From Thermoplasmata archaeon (GTDB lineage: Archaea; Thermoplasmatota; Thermoplasmata; Methanomassiliicoccales; Methanomethylophilaceae), in assembly GCA_015063245.1 (NCBI GenBank), contig SUSV01000006.1, forward strand, positions 1 to 64,000: a stretch of 64,000 nucleotides of DNA. The letters are read 5' to 3'. Both the position numbers and the translations under genes were made by a program. Below the pieces are notes generated by a model. The model saw nothing but the letters and a program-made list of their open reading frames with translations. It had not been told where the DNA came from and did no database searches. This document shows, piece by piece, positions 36,050 to 45,942 of the stretch (position 1 is its first letter; every line of letters begins with the position of its first letter).

Positions 36050-36462
36050 CCCGCTACTGCCCCAAATGCGGTGAGGCCGTTCCCACAAACAGCCTGACCT
36101 GCCCGAAATGCTACAGCAAGCTCCCTACTGCCGAGCCTCCGAAGGAAAATAAGCAGACGAGGAGCAGGACGCAGAAGACAAAGCGCACGCGCCTTCTGCT
36201 CACCACCATCCCTGCCCTTTTCGGATTCCTGGGCCTTTGGCACATATACAGGAACTACAAGAACCCGAGAGGATACTTCTTCCTTGCAATGGGGATACTG
36301 TTCTTTTTTGCGGGGAACACCCTTCTGTTCCTGCCCGTGTTCGATTTCGCGACAGCGGCTCTGAAGACGTTGTTCGGATTGGGATTGCTAGGGATATACT
36401 TCCTGCTGTTCCTATGGTCCCTTTTCGAATCGCTGATGGATTTCAGCATCGTCGTAAGATGA
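36046..36462 (+). CDS. zinc-ribbon membrane protein
   Basis: 138 residues. An N-terminal zinc ribbon (YCPKCGEAV...LTCPKCYSK) and a basic linker (RSRTQKTKRTRLL) are followed by three hydrophobic helices (PALFGFLGLWHIY; GYFFLAMGILFFFAGNTLL; FGLGLLGIYFLLFLW). The ribbon is cytosolic. It is coupled by ATGA to the thioesterase. The family is common in Methanomassiliicoccales-like genomes but has no known function. A related architecture occurs at 61133. The 3' end shares TGATCA with the convergent gene. Confidence 0.75.
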   Translation: MTRYCPKCGEAVPTNSLTCPKCYSKLPTAEPPKENKQTRSRTQKTKRTRLLLTTIPALFGFLGLWHIYRNYKNPRGYFFLAMGILFFFAGNTLLFLPVFDFATAALKTLFGLGLLGIYFLLFLWSLFESLMDFSIVVR

Positions 36463-36990
36463 TCAGAAGTAACCCGTCTGCCTGAGCTTCATCATGATCG
36501 ATGTGGACATTAGGCAGCGGTCCATCGCCGTATCGCCTTTGACATCCATCGGATTGCCCGGCGTCACATAATCGTACGCATCGCGAAGCGTCTTCGAGTA
36601 TTCCATGGGCAATCTGCTCGCGATAGAGGGGAAGAGGGTGAGCTCACCGTTGAGATCCCACGGTTCGACGCATAGGAACCTCCCGAAGGTGAAGTTCACA
36701 TTGAACGAGGTGCACTCCTTGTCCTTCAACTTCGCGAGAACCTCCTTCACGACCTCCGATTCCGAAGGGGCGCTGTACAGCGTCTCTGCTGTAATACCGT
36801 AATTATCCTGGAGATAATCGAGGGAATCCTTCCCGAGATCGAGCGGATCGGCGAAGATGAACGAATCGTATATCGTATCGAAATCGGTCCCGTCCTTGAA
36901 CATGCGGCAGACGGCGACCTCGACTACACGGTCCGCAGGGAATCCACTGGGGCCGGTAACGGCGCATTCGACGATATACACGTCATCCAT
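36463..36990 (-). CDS. degenerate DEDD (DnaQ-like) exonuclease paralogue
   Basis: 175 residues with the fold of the 45257 exonuclease but catalytically broken. DTETTG of the intact paralogue is replaced by ECAVTG at the start (VYIVECAVTGPSGF). FNVNFTFGRFLCVEPWDLNG corresponds to YNIGYDMNKFLYLDPWDLK, and the C-terminal HRALSDA motif has become TAMDRCLMS. A non-catalytic nucleic-acid-binding role is plausible. The ATG at 36990 was chosen over the in-frame GTG at 37005. It is divergent from the AddB-like gene, 90 bases away. Confidence 0.65.
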   Translation of the reverse strand: MDDVYIVECAVTGPSGFPADRVVEVAVCRMFKDGTDFDTIYDSFIFADPLDLGKDSLDYLQDNYGITAETLYSAPSESEVVKEVLAKLKDKECTSFNVNFTFGRFLCVEPWDLNGELTLFPSIASRLPMEYSKTLRDAYDYVTPGNPMDVKGDTAMDRCLMSTSIMMKLRQTGYF

Positions 36991-37079
36991 GCCCCAGAAA
37001 TGCACCAGCCATGTAAAATAATCTCTTCTTCAAAGATGGCAAAAGATAGTATTAGTACGTAGTAGTGCATGCCGTTATC

Positions 37080-39725
37080 ATGTTGCGCTGCAAGAGCATC
37101 GATGAGCTTTATGAAGAGGTCCAGGAGTTCGATCTTGTCATCACTGTGGATGCCGCTCTCGCCACTGCTCTCAACGCACGCATCGATAAAGCCTTCATCG
37201 GCCATTTCGCGATGACCCCCAAGCAGATCGCAGGACATATCGCATCGAGGATCATCAACAAGCCGCTTTATTCGGAATTGAAGCTGATCTCCACGGTATC
37301 CGACGAGACAGGGATGAACCTGAAATACGTCCACAGCGAGCTGGAGAACATCAAGGAGATCAGGAAATACACCAAGGATGTCAGGAAGCATCTTCATTCC
37401 GCCTCATCCAAGCGCGTCTACGATTCTTTCGAACCGCTGCCGACATTAGAGCGCGTCATGGGGAGCTTCGTGCCCGACGATGACGAATTCTACAGGAAGG
37501 AGAAGGTAGCCGTTATAGGGGTCGATCTATTCAACGACCTCGACAAGCACTTCATACCGATTGATTACGAGCCGATATCGCTGTTCACCGACGAGGAGTA
37601 CGAGATCGACAGGATTTACGAGGTGGGGAACGACCGCCAGCTCGCCGAGAACGCGGTGGAACTCATCGACCCGGCCAATCCGTCGGATTATGCGGTGGTC
37701 GTCAATGTCACCAGCCCTCTTACCGACGCTTTAAGGTCCTCTCTGTACCGCAAGGGGATACCTTTCATCAACTCACTGAACGTGAGGGACCTGTCGCAGA
37801 TCAGGGACTATCTGCGTTTCATCACGTTATCGCTGGATTTCGAGACGCTGCGCGTAAAGCATGTCAAGGAGCTTTTCTCCAACTATAACGGCGGGTTCTT
37901 CAAGGGGAGGGAGGAATTCCTCCTCTGCAGACAGACGGACAGCGATATGACTCCCAGGGCTGTGGAGCTTTGGAACGTCATGAAGAACATCTTCAGCATG
38001 ACCTTCTCAGAGGTGTGCGAAGCGATATGCAACAAGAGGACTAAGGTCCAGGTCAACAATCTCATCAACGAGCTGAACATAGCTGACAGGACGATCACAT
38101 CCAATCTCCTTAACGAGGTCAGGTACGCGGTGGACAATGTGAAGGAGCTCACCCATAACGAGGAGATCCCGGAGAATGAGAGGAACGGGGCCCTTATCGT
38201 GGACTGCAAGAACTCGATCTACATAGACCGCCCCGTCGTCATCTATCTCGGCATGGAACAGGATTGGAACATCTCGGTCGTCGGGAAGCCTTACATCGAC
38301 GTCGAGGATGAGACGGATAAGAACGTTATGAGGCTAAGTTGCCTCATACAGCAGGGAGATTCGAGATATTATCTGGTAAATCCCACCAAAGGGGGTAAAC
38401 CTGCTAGGCCGTGCATACTCTTCGACCTTGTTTTCAAGAGGCCTGTGGATAGGTTCGGACTCATGTGCAACGAGCTTGTCAAAGGACGCTGGCACTCCGA
38501 CACCGAGAGCATGATCCCCGACAGGGTTCCCGTCGCCGATATCGACAGGGATGCATTCAGCGGACCCTTCTCCAAATCGTCATTCAACTCGTATTTCAAC
38601 TGCCCGATGATGTTCCTTTTCAACAAGGTCCTGACCACCCCTGATGAGAAGGATTCAGAATTCGGTACGCTCATCCACTCGTTCGCCGAATTCTATGTGT
38701 GCTACCCCGAGGACGTCCGCACATTGGGCGTGGATCACTTCGTCGACCTTATCTCCGACAAGTACTCAGGGCTGTCCTCTCCTCTCATGGAGGGGCTCGA
38801 CAAGGACAGGATTAGGAAGGCCATGAAGGCCATCATAGAATATCTGGATTTCATCGGGGTGAAGGAATTCCCTCTGGACACTGAGGTCTCCAGCAAGGAC
38901 CATCCGAATCGCATAATGCAGCTTATGGGTAAGAAGTACACCAGCTCCCTGTGCGAAAGGGAGCTCGTATCAGAGAAATATCCCGTTTACGGTCAGCTCG
39001 ACCTTACCTGGATGGGCGTCATCACCGATTACAAGACAGGTAATGCGAAGACCTGCAAGGATATAGCCGATGCCATGACGTTCGAGTCCAAGGTCAAGTT
39101 CCACGAGTTCCAGGCACCCATCTATCTCGCCCTGATGAAGGAGGATGAGATGACCAAGGGCAGGTTCAACCTTTTCTACGCGATGGATCACGATGTAACC
39201 TCATCCGTAGGCGACGTATCCATCGGAGAGAACGTGCGCTCTGTCGTTCTGAGGGAGGGGTCCCTTAAGGATGTCATCACGAGGAGCAGCCATACCAGAG
39301 CGTTCCTGGAAGCCAATATGAGCAAGAATCTGAGGTCCCATGCCAGAGCCATACTCGACATCATAGCCGAGATAGCATCGGACGATCCTGCCGATTGGAG
39401 CGGGGATGAGGGCCTTATCACGAATATCCTGAGCATCGCCGGACTTTCAGATTGCAAGACCAACAGGAAGACGGTGGTTGCAGGCATCAATAAGATAGCC
39501 AATCTGGGTAAGGGCGGCCTGGTCGTGACCGAACAATGCGTGGAGGTACCAGAGACCACCCTTGAGACCATTATGGCACGCATATCGGAGATGCACAAGG
39601 AGATGCGCGCACAGAGCATCGAAGGATTCCCTGCGGCACCGAAGGTGGTATGCGAGGAATGTAGATACTATCAGGTGTGCACAAGGGAGATCATCGTTCC
39701 GGAGGAGGTCGATTACGATGAGTGA
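37080..39725 (+). CDS. AddB-like PD-(D/E)XK nuclease with Fe-S cysteines
   Basis: 881 residues. The N-terminal two thirds is an inactive helicase-like body. The C-terminal RecB-family nuclease domain opens FSKSSFNSYFNCP (C508) and has LIHSFAE and the catalytic GQLDLTW...ITDYK (D near 641, D650, K652). C-terminal cysteines in CEECRYYQVC (858, 861, 867) complete the four-Cys 4Fe-4S pattern of AddB. It pairs with the helicase-nuclease gene starting 8 bases before its stop. In bacteria AddAB processes double-strand breaks for recombination. An in-frame GTG at 37065 is an alternative start. Confidence 0.85.
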   Translation: MLRCKSIDELYEEVQEFDLVITVDAALATALNARIDKAFIGHFAMTPKQIAGHIASRIINKPLYSELKLISTVSDETGMNLKYVHSELENIKEIRKYTKDVRKHLHSASSKRVYDSFEPLPTLERVMGSFVPDDDEFYRKEKVAVIGVDLFNDLDKHFIPIDYEPISLFTDEEYEIDRIYEVGNDRQLAENAVELIDPANPSDYAVVVNVTSPLTDALRSSLYRKGIPFINSLNVRDLSQIRDYLRFITLSLDFETLRVKHVKELFSNYNGGFFKGREEFLLCRQTDSDMTPRAVELWNVMKNIFSMTFSEVCEAICNKRTKVQVNNLINELNIADRTITSNLLNEVRYAVDNVKELTHNEEIPENERNGALIVDCKNSIYIDRPVVIYLGMEQDWNISVVGKPYIDVEDETDKNVMRLSCLIQQGDSRYYLVNPTKGGKPARPCILFDLVFKRPVDRFGLMCNELVKGRWHSDTESMIPDRVPVADIDRDAFSGPFSKSSFNSYFNCPMMFLFNKVLTTPDEKDSEFGTLIHSFAEFYVCYPEDVRTLGVDHFVDLISDKYSGLSSPLMEGLDKDRIRKAMKAIIEYLDFIGVKEFPLDTEVSSKDHPNRIMQLMGKKYTSSLCERELVSEKYPVYGQLDLTWMGVITDYKTGNAKTCKDIADAMTFESKVKFHEFQAPIYLALMKEDEMTKGRFNLFYAMDHDVTSSVGDVSIGENVRSVVLREGSLKDVITRSSHTRAFLEANMSKNLRSHARAILDIIAEIASDDPADWSGDEGLITNILSIAGLSDCKTNRKTVVAGINKIANLGKGGLVVTEQCVEVPETTLETIMARISEMHKEMRAQSIEGFPAAPKVVCEECRYYQVCTREIIVPEEVDYDE

Positions 39726-42600
39726 GCTCAACGAGCGCCAGGAGGTCATCGCGAAGACTCTGAACGGACCGATCGTAGTGGATGCCGGGCCTGGTACCGG
39801 CAAGACACATACCATCGTCGAGCGCTACATCAACATCATTTCCCAGGATGATGTCAGCCCAAGGGATGTCCTTCTGCTCACATTCACCACCAATGCAGCG
39901 GCCGAGATGGACGAGAGGATCAAGAAGCGCATGGCCGAGGCTGGGATGGAGAAGGATTCGAAACTGGTGCAGACCAAGACGTTCGATGCGTTCTGTTTAT
40001 CCGTAGTGTTGGATTCACCCGACCTTGTCAGCAGTTTCTTCGGTTTCAGCGAGAAGCTCACCCGTTCGGCCACACTGTATCAGAACGATACGCTGAACAG
40101 GGACTACTTCATCAGGTTCCTTGACGATTTCCTGTACAGGAAAGGCTCGGACTACGGGGACACGGCCGTGCTAGCAAGCGGTGATCCCGTGACGATAATG
40201 AAGCTCATCTACAAGCTCATGTCACGCGGGCTGATCCCGCTCAGGACAGGATGGTTCGGGAAGGACTGGCAGGCCGATCTTGAGGGGGATACGGAGACCA
40301 TACGCGGCTATCTGGAGCAGAGGAACACCTTGAACGACAAGGGTGTGAGCGAGAACATGGAGATACTCGCCAAGATCGACGAGGATGCCGTCTACAACCC
40401 TCCAACGGTCACTGTCGGAAGCCCCCTGGATGCCGAGACACTCGATTCAGCAGCGAGGCCCGAAAGGGGTGAGCTTTTCAGATTCATACATGACGTCTAC
40501 TACGAATACATCAGGAGGAGCATATCAGATAACCGTCTCACCTTCGGTCTGAATGCCATGCTGGCCTTCACAGTCCTCTACTCGAAGGAATCCGTGAGGG
40601 AGAGGAACTCCTTCAGATACCTGATGGTAGATGAGTTCCAGGATACGAACGCCAACCAGATGATGATCTCCCTGATGATCCTGAAGGAGCCAAACCTATG
40701 CGTCGTCGGGGATTGGAAACAGGGGATCTACGGATTCCGTTTCGTCTCCATCGACAACATCCTGAACTTCGAGGAGAAGTGCGTGGAGATGAGGAGGTTC
40801 CTCAACGATGACCTGAAGAGGGTGCAGTTCCAGATACCCGAGGTAACCAAGCTGTCCCTGGATGTGAACTACCGCTCATCCCAGCTCATCATAGACAAGG
40901 CCTATGAGTGCATATTCCTGAAGGGATCCAAGACCGATGAGGTGAACGAGGGGGAGCTGAGGGAGAAGGTCGTTTATCTGAAGCAGGGCCGCACCGATCT
41001 CAAGGATGAGACTGCCATACGCTTCGTCCAGAGCGACTCTCAGGAACAAGAGGTGGACGAAGTAATCGCTGCCATCAAGGACTATGTCTTCAGCGGGAAG
41101 TACACGATAGTAAACGGCGACAGCAGGCGCAACCCAGGTTTCGGTGACATCGCTATCATCTGCCGCAATACCAAGCACTGCCGGATGATCATGACGGCAT
41201 GTGAGAACGCAGGGATACCCGCTTACCTTCAGGGCGATGTGCAGATAATGTCGACCCGCGAGGGAAAGCTCACATTGGCATGGCTGAGGTTCGTAAACAA
41301 CGAGCGTGACCCCTGGGGCTATGTTCCCATCATGGTGGATATGGGCTATACCCCGCCTGAGATCCGCAAGGCGTCTAAGATGCCCGAGTATATACCGGAG
41401 ACACTAATCCAGCAGAGGGATGCGCTGTACCTCAAGAGGAGGAGGATCACCGAGCTCCTGACCTCCATGTTCTCGTTCTACAGGCTGGACAACGACATAA
41501 CCCAGGCTATAATAACGACCGTTTCATCCCTGCACAGCGGTTCGCTGCTAACAATATCCGACATCATCCGCGTCATCGAGGACGATATCGAATCAGGTTC
41601 CACATATTCCGTGGAGAATTTCATCGACTCCAAGGCGGTTACGATAATGACGATGCACAAGGCGAAGGGACTCGAGTTTCCCATCGTCATCACCCCGTTC
41701 ATCGATTTCAAGACTATGCCCTCCGAGATCCCTGACAGGAGCGTGTTCACCTTCGACGAGCTTTGCGGCGTTCGCTGCACCAAGGAGATCGGTAAGTTCG
41801 GCGACTATTCCAAGATTTGCACGGACTGGAGGACCAGGCTCGCGAAGGCATCGGTCAAGACAGACTACAGTGAGGAGAGGAGGCTCATGTTCGTCGCTCT
41901 CTCCAGAGCGAAGCAGTACGAGACCGTCATCTGCGGCCATAAACCGTCGGCATTCATGAAAGGTCTCTCCTCGGAGGATTATGAGGACATACCCTCCGTC
42001 GATACGGATATCAAGTCGGTCAGCGAGGGGCTCATCGATGCTCCGCCCAAGGCCGTCTATGAGAAGAGGTGCTCCAAGCTAGGTGTGCACGAGATCCTGA
42101 ACTTCGACAACGGTGAAGGCGAATCCAACTCGTCCGGATGCGACGAGGTATGCGGGAAAGGTATGGAGTACGGTACCGAGATCCATAAGCTGGCTCAGAT
42201 CATGTGCCAGGGCGGGACCGTGGATGAGACGAAGTATCCCGAGCTGCCAGTCATAAGGGGCATATTGGACTCGCTGAAGGATGCGGACATCCTTTATCCC
42301 GAGATCGAATGCGGTCTTCCCGTGCCCGGAGAGGATACAACACTGAGGGGCGTCATCGACCTTCTCGCGCTGTACCCGGACCACGTCGAGATACACGATT
42401 ACAAGACGGATGTCAGCGACAGGTTCGAGCAAGAGTATGTTGTTCAGCTCTCAGTCTACGCATATGCCGCGCAGCAGTTCTACGACAAGCCTGTGGAATG
42501 CTATATCGACTATGTATCGAGGGGCTGCAGCAAGAGAATCGATATCGTCTGTATGGACGAGATAGCCAAAAGGGTACATGCACGCACGCATAAATTATAA
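39718..42600 (+). CDS. AddA-like UvrD-family helicase with C-terminal nuclease
   Basis: 960 residues. Walker A is DAGPGTGKT (22-30). Other SF1A motifs include LTFTTNAAAEM, MVDEFQDTN, VVGDWKQGIYGFR, MTMHKAKGLEFP and RRLMFVALSRAK. A C-terminal PD-(D/E)XK domain has GTEIHKLAQ and GVIDLLAL...IHDYK (D881, D894, K896) without an Fe-S set. Together with the AddB-like protein it forms a two-nuclease, one-motor AddAB-type complex for resecting DNA ends. ATG overlaps the upstream stop by 8 bases. Stop is TAA. Confidence 0.9.
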   Translation: MSELNERQEVIAKTLNGPIVVDAGPGTGKTHTIVERYINIISQDDVSPRDVLLLTFTTNAAAEMDERIKKRMAEAGMEKDSKLVQTKTFDAFCLSVVLDSPDLVSSFFGFSEKLTRSATLYQNDTLNRDYFIRFLDDFLYRKGSDYGDTAVLASGDPVTIMKLIYKLMSRGLIPLRTGWFGKDWQADLEGDTETIRGYLEQRNTLNDKGVSENMEILAKIDEDAVYNPPTVTVGSPLDAETLDSAARPERGELFRFIHDVYYEYIRRSISDNRLTFGLNAMLAFTVLYSKESVRERNSFRYLMVDEFQDTNANQMMISLMILKEPNLCVVGDWKQGIYGFRFVSIDNILNFEEKCVEMRRFLNDDLKRVQFQIPEVTKLSLDVNYRSSQLIIDKAYECIFLKGSKTDEVNEGELREKVVYLKQGRTDLKDETAIRFVQSDSQEQEVDEVIAAIKDYVFSGKYTIVNGDSRRNPGFGDIAIICRNTKHCRMIMTACENAGIPAYLQGDVQIMSTREGKLTLAWLRFVNNERDPWGYVPIMVDMGYTPPEIRKASKMPEYIPETLIQQRDALYLKRRRITELLTSMFSFYRLDNDITQAIITTVSSLHSGSLLTISDIIRVIEDDIESGSTYSVENFIDSKAVTIMTMHKAKGLEFPIVITPFIDFKTMPSEIPDRSVFTFDELCGVRCTKEIGKFGDYSKICTDWRTRLAKASVKTDYSEERRLMFVALSRAKQYETVICGHKPSAFMKGLSSEDYEDIPSVDTDIKSVSEGLIDAPPKAVYEKRCSKLGVHEILNFDNGEGESNSSGCDEVCGKGMEYGTEIHKLAQIMCQGGTVDETKYPELPVIRGILDSLKDADILYPEIECGLPVPGEDTTLRGVIDLLALYPDHVEIHDYKTDVSDRFEQEYVVQLSVYAYAAQQFYDKPVECYIDYVSRGCSKRIDIVCMDEIAKRVHARTHKL

Positions 42601-42623
42601 TAAAATGGCTCTTATCACCCGAT

Positions 42624-45254
42624 ATGAACGGTCTTACATCTGAAGAAGTCAATGAACGGATCAAACAAGGTCTAATCAATGACGCGGATGTCAAGACCAG
42701 CAGATCGTATACCGACATTTTCGTCAAGAATGCGTTCTCGCCCTTCAACATCGTCCTTTTTGTTCTCGGCATAGCGCTGCTAATCCTGCACAGCTATGTC
42801 AGTGCGATATCCGCGACAGGTATCATCATTATCAACATCATAATATCGACCATCCAGGAGATGCGCGCCAAGCGCCGTCTGGACCAGATCTCGCTTCTCA
42901 CACGCCCCAAGGTCACGGTCATCCGCGACGGTGAGGAGAAACAGGTCGACCAGGGCGAGGTCGTGAAGGACGACCTCATCGTCATTCGTGCAGGGGAACA
43001 GGCCGTCGTCGACGGAACCCTCAACTCCTGCAAATCCCTGGAAATGGATGAGTCGCTGCTCACGGGTGAATCCACCACCGTTCGCAAGAACACGGGCGAC
43101 TTCATCTATTCAGGTTCGGTCTGCGTCACCGGAGAGGGATGCTTCACAGTCACCGCATTCGGCGACGACTCATACGCATCCCAGATGCTCAGCAGTGCGA
43201 AGAAGTTCACTGCCAAGAAGACCCCTCTCCAGATGGAGACGCAGACGATCACGACGATCCTGATCACCATAGCGTTCATAATGCTGTTCATCGCCCTCAT
43301 CAGGGAGATCATCACAGGTACCGATTTCTTCAATGAGGATGAGCTCGCGGCCACGATCGAGGTCTTCGTGATATGCATCGACGTGGTCCCCATAGGATTG
43401 TTCCTATTGATCACCCTCACCTACATGATAGCGGCGATCAGGATGGCCAACACAGGCGTCCTCCTGCAGAGCTTCAACTCTGTCGAATCGATCAGCCACG
43501 TGGACACAGTGTGTATGGACAAGACCGGTACCATCACGACGAACAACCTCGTCTTCGAATCCGCCGAGTACATGATGCCTCATGATGAGGCTGAGCTGTG
43601 CATCCGTCTCTTCGCATCCAACACCGGAAGCAAGAACAAGACCATGACCGCCCTCACGAGCAAGTTTGGTGACCTCCAGGCGGAGCTCGTAGAGGAGATA
43701 CAGTTCTCCTCCGCAAGGAAATACAGCGCTGTCAAGGTCAGATACGAGGGAAAGGTCTACACCCTCTACTCCGGAGCATGGAATGTGCTTAAAGTACATC
43801 TCTCCGAAACCGATCAGATCGATTCCATCATAAGCAGGGAATCGTCCAAGGGTCTGAGGACGCTCGTCCTATGTGCATCGGAGGATCTCCCGCTCATTAA
43901 GGGCGAGGAGTACATGATCCACGACCTGACGCCTGTCGCCGTCGTCTCCATCAGGGACGAGGTCAGATCAGACTGCAGGTCCACCATCCAGGTCTTCCTG
44001 GACAACGGAATGGACCTCAAGGTTATCTCAGGAGACGACCCGGTTACCGTGGAGGCCCTCTTCAAGATTGCCGACATCCCCGGGGAGAGGCGCATCATCT
44101 CAGGTCCAGAACTTGACCAGATCCCCGATTCCGAGCTGGATGAGGTGATTCTCAACACCAACATCTTCGGAAGGATGAAGCCAGAGAACAAGGAGACAGT
44201 CATCGAGGTCCTCAAGCGCAACAGGAGATACGTCGCGATGATCGGTGACGGAGTCAACGATGTGAAGCCCATCAAATCCGCCCATGTCGGAGTCGCTCTC
44301 GAATCTGGTTCCGGTGCCGCGCGCGGTGTTGCGGACATGATCCTCATAGACGACAACTTCTCCGCCCTTCCCAAAGCACTCGTTGAGGGAAGGAGGACCG
44401 TATCCGGAATCAGGGATATCCTGAAGATCTATCTGTCAAGGAACCTCGCGATGGCGATGATGTTCATCCCCATCTTCCTCTTCCTAGGATATCTCCCCAT
44501 GCTGCCTGTCCAGAACTCGTTCTACGCGTTCACATCCGTGACGATCATCGCATTCTTCATGACCGTGTTCGCCAAGCCTGACGAGAACGATGAGCTGATC
44601 CTGCCTAGCGTTCTGCGGTTCGCGATACCTTCGGCGATTGTCATCGGTTTGGGAGGTGTGATCGTCTATCTCCTGTCCTGGTATTTCGCAGACCAGGGTA
44701 TGTTCGAGCTCGATCTGAGCTATCTGGCTGGACTGACCGACCTGTTCAACCTTGATGTGCCCGGAATCATCGACAAGTATCTCGTATGGCAATCGGACTC
44801 CTATTCCCCAACTGATGCGGATTCGGAGATCATCGCCAGGAACTGCCTTGTCCTCTACGCCACCCTGACCGGTGCGATCCAGCTCCTCATCGTCTGTCCC
44901 CGTTTCAAGTTCCTGTCCACGGACGGCAACATCAACAAGAGGCTCCTGCCCATCATCCTCGTCGTGGTGATCATCCTGTTCATCATCGCCCTATATGCAT
45001 TCCTGCCCCAGGCGCTTACCATCATGGCGCTGGTCAGGCTGCCTGACGGTGCGATACTCTTCATCATCATGATGGTCATCGTCGCCTTCTTCCTGATACT
45101 GTTCATCGTCAAGATGGACGTCACCCATTATCTCGTCAACAAGTTCGAGAAGTGGTACCTCAAGAAGCTGGACAAGGAATATGTGAAAGGGGATGTCGTG
45201 AACATCGACGGGACCAAGTTCCTCAAGATCCCGGAGATAAAGATCAAGAAGTGA
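42624..45254 (+). CDS. cation-transporting P-type ATPase (CtpE-like)
   Basis: 876 residues. The actuator motif is LLTGES, the phosphorylation site is DKTGT (D299) and the hinge is MIGDGVND (D542-D546). The TM4 motif VVPIGLF (P-x-G-L) lies before the phosphorylation domain, and about eight to ten membrane helices are present, with several extra C-terminal helices and a long charged tail. No N-terminal metal-binding domain, so not a copper/zinc P1B pump. Layout resembles CtpE-type calcium or P2-like pumps; the ion is uncertain. The 3' end is TGAGCTCA with the convergent exonuclease gene. Confidence 0.85.
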   Translation: MNGLTSEEVNERIKQGLINDADVKTSRSYTDIFVKNAFSPFNIVLFVLGIALLILHSYVSAISATGIIIINIIISTIQEMRAKRRLDQISLLTRPKVTVIRDGEEKQVDQGEVVKDDLIVIRAGEQAVVDGTLNSCKSLEMDESLLTGESTTVRKNTGDFIYSGSVCVTGEGCFTVTAFGDDSYASQMLSSAKKFTAKKTPLQMETQTITTILITIAFIMLFIALIREIITGTDFFNEDELAATIEVFVICIDVVPIGLFLLITLTYMIAAIRMANTGVLLQSFNSVESISHVDTVCMDKTGTITTNNLVFESAEYMMPHDEAELCIRLFASNTGSKNKTMTALTSKFGDLQAELVEEIQFSSARKYSAVKVRYEGKVYTLYSGAWNVLKVHLSETDQIDSIISRESSKGLRTLVLCASEDLPLIKGEEYMIHDLTPVAVVSIRDEVRSDCRSTIQVFLDNGMDLKVISGDDPVTVEALFKIADIPGERRIISGPELDQIPDSELDEVILNTNIFGRMKPENKETVIEVLKRNRRYVAMIGDGVNDVKPIKSAHVGVALESGSGAARGVADMILIDDNFSALPKALVEGRRTVSGIRDILKIYLSRNLAMAMMFIPIFLFLGYLPMLPVQNSFYAFTSVTIIAFFMTVFAKPDENDELILPSVLRFAIPSAIVIGLGGVIVYLLSWYFADQGMFELDLSYLAGLTDLFNLDVPGIIDKYLVWQSDSYSPTDADSEIIARNCLVLYATLTGAIQLLIVCPRFKFLSTDGNINKRLLPIILVVVIILFIIALYAFLPQALTIMALVRLPDGAILFIIMMVIVAFFLILFIVKMDVTHYLVNKFEKWYLKKLDKEYVKGDVVNIDGTKFLKIPEIKIKK

Positions 45255-45256
45255 GC

Positions 45257-45880
45257 TCAGGACCTTTTCTCAGGCCTGTACGTACCGTCCCTGAACATCT
45301 GTATCATGAGATATGAGGCCATCCTCGCATCAGACAGCGCCCTGTGGTCCTGTTTTCCGTTTATGCCCGCGGGATCGCCTGCTACGATGTTCTCGTAGGC
45401 ATAATCGAGCTTCGGATACCTGTATTCGCGACCGTAGTATTGGCTTGGGAGCTTGCAGACGTCCTTGGCAGCGAGCATGATGTCGTAGCACTCGTTGAAG
45501 CTGAGCTTGAGATCCCAGGGATCGAGATAGAGGAACTTGTTCATATCGTAACCTATGTTGTATGCGGTCACGTACTTGTTCCTCAGAAGCCTTCTGACAT
45601 CGTCGATGACCTTCATGGCAGGAGGTGCCTCGCGAACCATATCGAGGGTCATATCGGTGTTCTCGAAGATCCATGCGCTGCGGCGGTAATCGTCCCACTC
45701 ATCGACGTCGTATCCGAGCACCGATGAATATACATCCTCGACGGTGCCCCTGCGGAGCGATACCTTGGTTATCCCGATGTCGACGACGACATCCTTGGGA
45801 GCACCGAAAAGACCTGTGGTCTCGGTATCCAAAACATAGATCTCGTCCGGAGGGATGTCATCGAGAGTCATCGGCTGCAT
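45257..45880 (-). CDS. DEDD 3'-5' exonuclease (DnaQ-like)
   Basis: 207 residues. Exo I is VLDTETTGLFG, Exo II lies in VTAYNIGYDMNKFLYLD, and Exo III is KQDHRALSDARM, all with intact acidic residues (DEDDh type). It would remove nucleotides from DNA or RNA 3' ends. A degenerate paralogue lies at 36463. Transcribed alone and convergent with the P-type ATPase gene. Confidence 0.87.
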   Translation of the reverse strand: MQPMTLDDIPPDEIYVLDTETTGLFGAPKDVVVDIGITKVSLRRGTVEDVYSSVLGYDVDEWDDYRRSAWIFENTDMTLDMVREAPPAMKVIDDVRRLLRNKYVTAYNIGYDMNKFLYLDPWDLKLSFNECYDIMLAAKDVCKLPSQYYGREYRYPKLDYAYENIVAGDPAGINGKQDHRALSDARMASYLMIQMFRDGTYRPEKRS

Positions 45881-45942
45881 AGGACCCTGTATAGTCCATG
45901 TTATTTTAGGTCTTTTTATAAGATAATGGATTACTCTGCATC

